A stretch of DNA of 10,277 nt, taken from assembly GCA_031259345.1 (NCBI GenBank), contig JAIRLQ010000140.1, forward strand, positions 1 through 10,277, written 5' to 3'. Below the pieces are notes generated by a model. It did not search any database and was not told where the DNA came from. It worked only from the letters and a program-made list of their open reading frames with translations. How positions within the stretch are numbered: position 1 is the first letter of the stretch; each line of letters starts with the position of its first letter. Below are positions 7,200 to 10,277 of the stretch, in pieces. Source of the DNA: Treponema sp. (GTDB taxonomy: Bacteria > Spirochaetota > Spirochaetia > Treponematales > Breznakiellaceae). The position numbers and the translations under genes are program-made.

Positions 7200-8627
7200 T
7201 TGACTAAACGAGATTTCCCCAAGATCCATTTTTATGACCAGGATTTTGTTGATATCTACGATAAAACCTGGGCGTGGATTCAGGACTATTGGAATACCGG
7301 CAGTGAAAAAAGCATAATCGAAGGGAAATTTTTTTCCTATCCCGGGAGCCCAATAATTCAGCAAGCTGACGCCATTTTTTCCTCATTTTTTCTGGTTTAT
7401 TCCAACAGGATATATCAGGCATATCCTACACTGGATGTTTTTTATCAGCGGCAGGAGCCAAACGGCGCAATCCGCTCGGCCTACAATATCGAAACCGGCC
7501 TTCCGGTGGTGACGGATGAGGACAACCCCGAAGGTTTGGGCCTGCCCCTTTTTGCCTGGGCGGAATTCAACTTGTATCATAAATCGGCTAACAAAAAGCG
7601 AATAAAAGATGTACTCCCGGCGCTGCACAGATACATGGAATGGATAGCTTCGGTTTTTAAGCAGCCCAACGGCCTTTATAGGGTTCCCATTTCCGCGGGG
7701 GGCATGCCTAATTCCCCACGGGAGAAAGCCGCCTATCCTTTGGATTTTAACAGCATGATGGCGGTAAATGTCCTTTACATGTCCGCCCTGGCGGATATTC
7801 TTAACGATAAAGAAGCCAGTTTTCACTATAAAAAACAGTATTTTTCCCTTAAAACCAGGATTAATTCCCTTATGTGGGACGCCGCCGATGGCTTTTATCA
7901 CGACATCGACAAAAACGAAAAACGCCTGCCCATAAAAACCATAGCCGGATATTGGCCCCTTTTGGCCGAGATTCCCAACGATGACAAGGCGGAGCGCATT
8001 ATCTCCAAATTGCAGGACCCCGTTTTTTTTGGAACCCTGCACCCCTTCCCGACAGTTTCGGCTTCGGAAAGATCTTTTGACGAAGGGGGGGGCGGTTATA
8101 GGGGTTCTGTGTTTCCCCACCTCACCTTTATGGTCATCAAGGGCCTTGAACGCTATCAAAGGTGGGAACTGGCCAGGGAGTGCGCCATCAGGCATCTTTA
8201 CCTTATGCTGGATTCCATGAGCCCCGACGGTAACCACCACAAGGGTTACCTGTGGGAGGCCTATCTCCCCAAAAAAGAGGGGCCCGCCGTGTGGCCCGGC
8301 AAAAGCGAGTTTCCGCGCCGGCAGTATCTAACTTATGCGGCGCTTTCTACCATTTGCCTGACCATAGAAAACATTGTCGGGCTTTTTATTTCCCTCCCCC
8401 GTAAAACGGTAGACTGGATTATCCCAAACCTGGAAATTATGGGCGTGGAAAATCTTTCTCTTAAAAAGAACATGATTACCATTTTGTCAAATAAATCCGG
8501 CAGGGGTTGGGAAATTCACATGGAAAGCGAAAAGCTTTATTATTTTACTATTAATATTTTGGGTAAAAAGAAAAAGACCTTGCCTATCCCCTCGGGTAAA
8601 TGTTCGATGCTGATAGACAAGCTATAA
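7200..8627 (+). CDS. GH63/GH37-like (MGH1-like) intracellular glycosidase
   Basis: Translated from TTG 7200 this is 475 residues; from ATG 7098 it would be 509, but the extra 34 residues look unlike protein. It has no signal peptide, so it is cytoplasmic. It reads as an (alpha/alpha)6-barrel glycosidase of the trehalase/GH63 type. Numbered from 7200, visible blocks are: NGAIRSAY (88-95), GGMPNSPR (167-174) followed by DFNSMMAVN, LMWDAADGFYHDID (224-237), GYWPLLAEIP (250-259), GYRGSVFPHL (299-308) and LWEAYLP (351-357). Glu353 in the last block fits the catalytic base. The family's acid normally sits in Gly-Met-Asp-Asn-x-Pro-Arg, but here proline (170) replaces that aspartate. The last 70 residues look like a small beta domain. 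The stop lies four bases before the Ppx gene. Substrate is unknown: an alpha-linked sugar such as a mannosyl- or glucosylglycerate, trehalose or oligosaccharide is plausible. A G8 tract lies at residues 296-298. Confidence 0.75.
   Translation: MTKRDFPKIHFYDQDFVDIYDKTWAWIQDYWNTGSEKSIIEGKFFSYPGSPIIQQADAIFSSFFLVYSNRIYQAYPTLDVFYQRQEPNGAIRSAYNIETGLPVVTDEDNPEGLGLPLFAWAEFNLYHKSANKKRIKDVLPALHRYMEWIASVFKQPNGLYRVPISAGGMPNSPREKAAYPLDFNSMMAVNVLYMSALADILNDKEASFHYKKQYFSLKTRINSLMWDAADGFYHDIDKNEKRLPIKTIAGYWPLLAEIPNDDKAERIISKLQDPVFFGTLHPFPTVSASERSFDEGGGGYRGSVFPHLTFMVIKGLERYQRWELARECAIRHLYLMLDSMSPDGNHHKGYLWEAYLPKKEGPAVWPGKSEFPRRQYLTYAALSTICLTIENIVGLFISLPRKTVDWIIPNLEIMGVENLSLKKNMITILSNKSGRGWEIHMESEKLYYFTINILGKKKKTLPIPSGKCSMLIDKL
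8085..8092 (+). repeat. Run of eight G residues inside the glycosidase gene
   Basis: The tract encodes glycines just before the GYRGSVFP block. By direct translation, one extra G would give a TAG stop at once (Gly-Gly-Gly-Arg-Leu-stop). Loss of one G would shift to a frame that ends at the TGA at 8218-8220. Either event removes the Glu353 region. Poly-G runs of this length are known slippage sites in Treponema. Confidence 0.85.
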
Positions 8628-8631
8628 AGAT

Positions 8632-10164
8632 ATGGATGTAGAGCCGCGCCTGGCTGCGGTAGTGGAAATAGGCTCCACCGGAATCAGGCTTTTAGTTGCA
8701 GAGATTTCTCCTTCCGGCCAGTGGAAGATTCTTGACCGCGCCGGGAAACCCGTGGCCCTGGGGCGTGATGTGTTTACTTCCGGGCAAGTTTCCCGTGAAT
8801 CTTTTATGGAGTGCCTTTCGGTGCTAAGGAATTTTAGGGAATGCCTTAAAGGCTGGGGGCTTTCCGACAAAGACGTACATGTCATTGCAACCAGCGCTTT
8901 AAGGGCGGCCCGGAACCGCGACCTTTTTGCCGACCGGGTACGGCAGGAAACAGGCTTTACCCTTTCCGTAGTCGAAGGCATCGAAGAAAACCGCCTTATG
9001 TACCTGGCGGTGCGCTTTGCCCTTAAAAATGATATTCCCCTTTTCTGGCGCGCCAATTCCATGATACTCGAAACAGGCGGCGGTTCAACGGAAATTATGC
9101 TTCTTCGCCGGGGACAAATGGTGGCGGCTCACAGCCTTCGCCTGGGAACTTTGCTTATCGGACATTCCTCTTCTTTTGCGTCGCCGTCTTCGCGGGAACG
9201 TTATCTTAACGAAAACCTTAGAAACACATCTGAATTTTTAAGCGACGAACTGGACCTTGCCTATGTGCGGCTTTTTGTAGTGGCAGGTTCAGACGCTCGA
9301 ATAGCTGCCGCTGTCTGCGGGAGGGAACTGAACGAAAACTGCCGCGTTATTAACCGGGAAGATTTTATTGCATTTGCCGAGAGCATTCAAAATTATACTG
9401 TTGAGGAATGTATAGAAAAATTGCAAATCAGCTATGCCGAAGCCGAGGGGCTTGTTCCCGGCATACTGATTTATAAATTCCTTCTTGAAAGGACAGGTGC
9501 CGCCCAGCTTGTGGTGCCCCAGGTTTCGATTCGTGAAGGGCTGCTTATAGATCTTGCCCAGGGTGTTGACCCTTTAATGCAGGAAGAATTTTTTTCCCAA
9601 ATTACCGCGTCGGCATGCAGCCTGGGACGGAAGTATCATTTTGATGAAGCCCACAGCCGCCAGGTGGCGCGGCTTTGCATGATTCTTTTTGACGCCCTTG
9701 CAAAGGAACACGGCATGGAGCGCCGGGAAAGGATGATGCTTGAAGCCGCCGCCCTGCTCCACGATGTGGGAATGTTCATACGCGCGTCGGGCCATCATCT
9801 TCACGGCCAGTACATTGTCGCCAATTCGGAAATCTTTGGGCTTCACCACGACGAGCTTAACATTATTGCCAATGTGATTCGTTACCACCGGGGCGACCCG
9901 CCTTCCCAGCAGGATATTGATTACATTGCGTTGCAGCGGGAAGACCGCGTGCTGGTGCTTAAAATGACCGCCCTCTTGCGGGTCGCCGATGCCCTTGACC
10001 GGGGGCATTCACGGCAGATTCGGGACATCGAAGTAGAGAAACGAAGCGACACTCTGGTGATTCGCAGTTCCGGGAGCCGGGATCTTTCACTGGAGCGCAT
10101 CGGGCTTGATCATAAAGCGGGCTTGTTTCAGGAAGTTTTTGGGTATAAAGTCGTACTGAATTAG
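8632..10164 (+). CDS. ppx: Ppx/GppA exopolyphosphatase-type phosphatase
   Basis: The 510-residue protein has the full Ppx/GppA layout: two actin-like ATPase-fold domains followed by an HD domain. The family hydrolyses polyphosphate and/or pppGpp in the cytoplasm; which one cannot be told here. Visible blocks are VEIGSTGIRLLVAE (11-24), ATSALRAARN (86-95), VEGIEENRL (114-122; Glu119 likely matches the catalytic Glu121 of E. coli PPX) and LETGGGSTE (146-154). In the C-terminal domain, His341, LLHDVG (375-380), SGHHLHGQY (386-394), RYHRG (417-421) and VADALDR (451-457) supply the HD metal ligands. In both N-terminal phosphate loops the usual aspartate is glutamate (Glu12, Glu147). Length matches E. 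coli PPX. The start ATG lies four bases after the glycosidase stop with only a weak ribosome binding site, implying coupling. No close alternative start is needed since the family's first strand begins at residue 8. Confidence 0.92.
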   Translation: MDVEPRLAAVVEIGSTGIRLLVAEISPSGQWKILDRAGKPVALGRDVFTSGQVSRESFMECLSVLRNFRECLKGWGLSDKDVHVIATSALRAARNRDLFADRVRQETGFTLSVVEGIEENRLMYLAVRFALKNDIPLFWRANSMILETGGGSTEIMLLRRGQMVAAHSLRLGTLLIGHSSSFASPSSRERYLNENLRNTSEFLSDELDLAYVRLFVVAGSDARIAAAVCGRELNENCRVINREDFIAFAESIQNYTVEECIEKLQISYAEAEGLVPGILIYKFLLERTGAAQLVVPQVSIREGLLIDLAQGVDPLMQEEFFSQITASACSLGRKYHFDEAHSRQVARLCMILFDALAKEHGMERRERMMLEAAALLHDVGMFIRASGHHLHGQYIVANSEIFGLHHDELNIIANVIRYHRGDPPSQQDIDYIALQREDRVLVLKMTALLRVADALDRGHSRQIRDIEVEKRSDTLVIRSSGSRDLSLERIGLDHKAGLFQEVFGYKVVLN

Positions 10165-10200
10165 AGTCTGTCCATAATGTAGACACATTATGGACAGACT
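10165..10200 (+). terminator. Perfect 16-bp hairpin after the Ppx gene
   Basis: AGTCTGTCCATAATGT (10165-10180) pairs perfectly with ACATTATGGACAGACT (10185-10200) around a four-base AGAC loop, starting at the base after the stop codon. The position suits a transcription terminator, but the stem is AT/GC mixed and no T-run follows (TCCTTAAAAAAGG instead). It may be a different kind of element; see the neighbouring repeats. Confidence 0.5.
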
Positions 10201-10264
10201 TCCTTAAAAAAGGCATTTTGCGCACCGTTTTGGTACAAAACGGGAGCAAATGCAAGGTCTGTCC
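10192..10264. repeat. Nested inverted repeats sharing GTCTGTCC
   Basis: GGACAGAC (10192-10199), already the right arm of the 16-bp hairpin, is also the reverse complement of GTCTGTCC at 10257-10264. Between them, CCGTTTTG (10225-10232) and CAAAACGG (10236-10243) form a perfect 8-bp stem with a GTA loop. They are flanked by an imperfect outer pair, GCATTTTGC and GCAAATGC. The whole block can fold as one long interrupted hairpin. It may be a small non-autonomous mobile repeat or the end of an insertion element running past the window. Confidence 0.55.
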
Positions 10265-10277
10265 GCAAAGTAACCGA

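Noticed and set aside
8023..8030. Run of eight Ts in the glycosidase gene, and a similar one at 2873-2880
   Set aside because: Such runs could slip, but T8 in Phe-rich codons is common in these genes and has less precedent in treponemes than poly-G.
7383..8240. Minus-strand open frame of 285 codons opposite the glycosidase
   Set aside because: The plus strand carries the family motifs; the antisense product has no recognisable features and is explained by codon bias.

Overview
The window looks like a stretch of spirochaete chromosome, most likely a Treponema of the mid-GC, gut-symbiont kind. This is inference from four things: a relaxed lipobox (FFSC) on a large lipoprotein, several tetratricopeptide (TPR) proteins, an in-frame run of eight G residues of the kind treponemes use for slippage, and a base composition near 50% GC by eye. 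No rRNA, tRNA, CRISPR array or transposase gene is visible. Coding density is high: six genes fill almost everything, and the longest stretch without a supported gene is about 220 bases (6976-7199).

Left part (1-2756, minus strand): a two-gene operon read leftwards. The first gene (2756-1353) makes an exported TPR protein. Nine bases later comes a membrane protein of the TraB/PrgY/Tiki family (1343-129) with both GxxH motifs. Its ribosome binding site sits at the TPR stop codon, so the two are probably translationally coupled. A weak hairpin plus T-run lies beyond the end.

Centre (2757-6975, plus strand): an 88-base divergent promoter region separates the left operon from two genes spaced by 3 bases. 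One makes a 615-residue membrane-anchored protein of unknown function. The other makes a 759-residue lipoprotein. In it I read, in order, an unassigned N-terminal region, a caspase-fold domain that seems to have lost both catalytic residues, a PEGA-like beta domain and about five TPRs. The caspase-like part carries two sets of in-frame repeats. This lipoprotein is the most unusual object in the window.

Right part (6976-10164, plus strand): an AT-rich spacer with a 15-base palindrome, a possible promoter and a leader precedes an intracellular GH63/GH37-like (MGH1-like) glycosidase. That gene probably starts at a TTG codon and contains the G8 tract. Four bases later comes a full-length Ppx/GppA phosphatase with its HD domain. 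The pair suggests a sugar-storage or stress role (glycoside breakdown next to polyphosphate or (p)ppGpp breakdown), but that link is inference.

Right edge (10165-10277): a perfect 16-bp hairpin followed by nested inverted repeats that share the octamer GTCTGTCC. It may be a terminator, a small mobile repeat or the end of an insertion element that continues outside the window.
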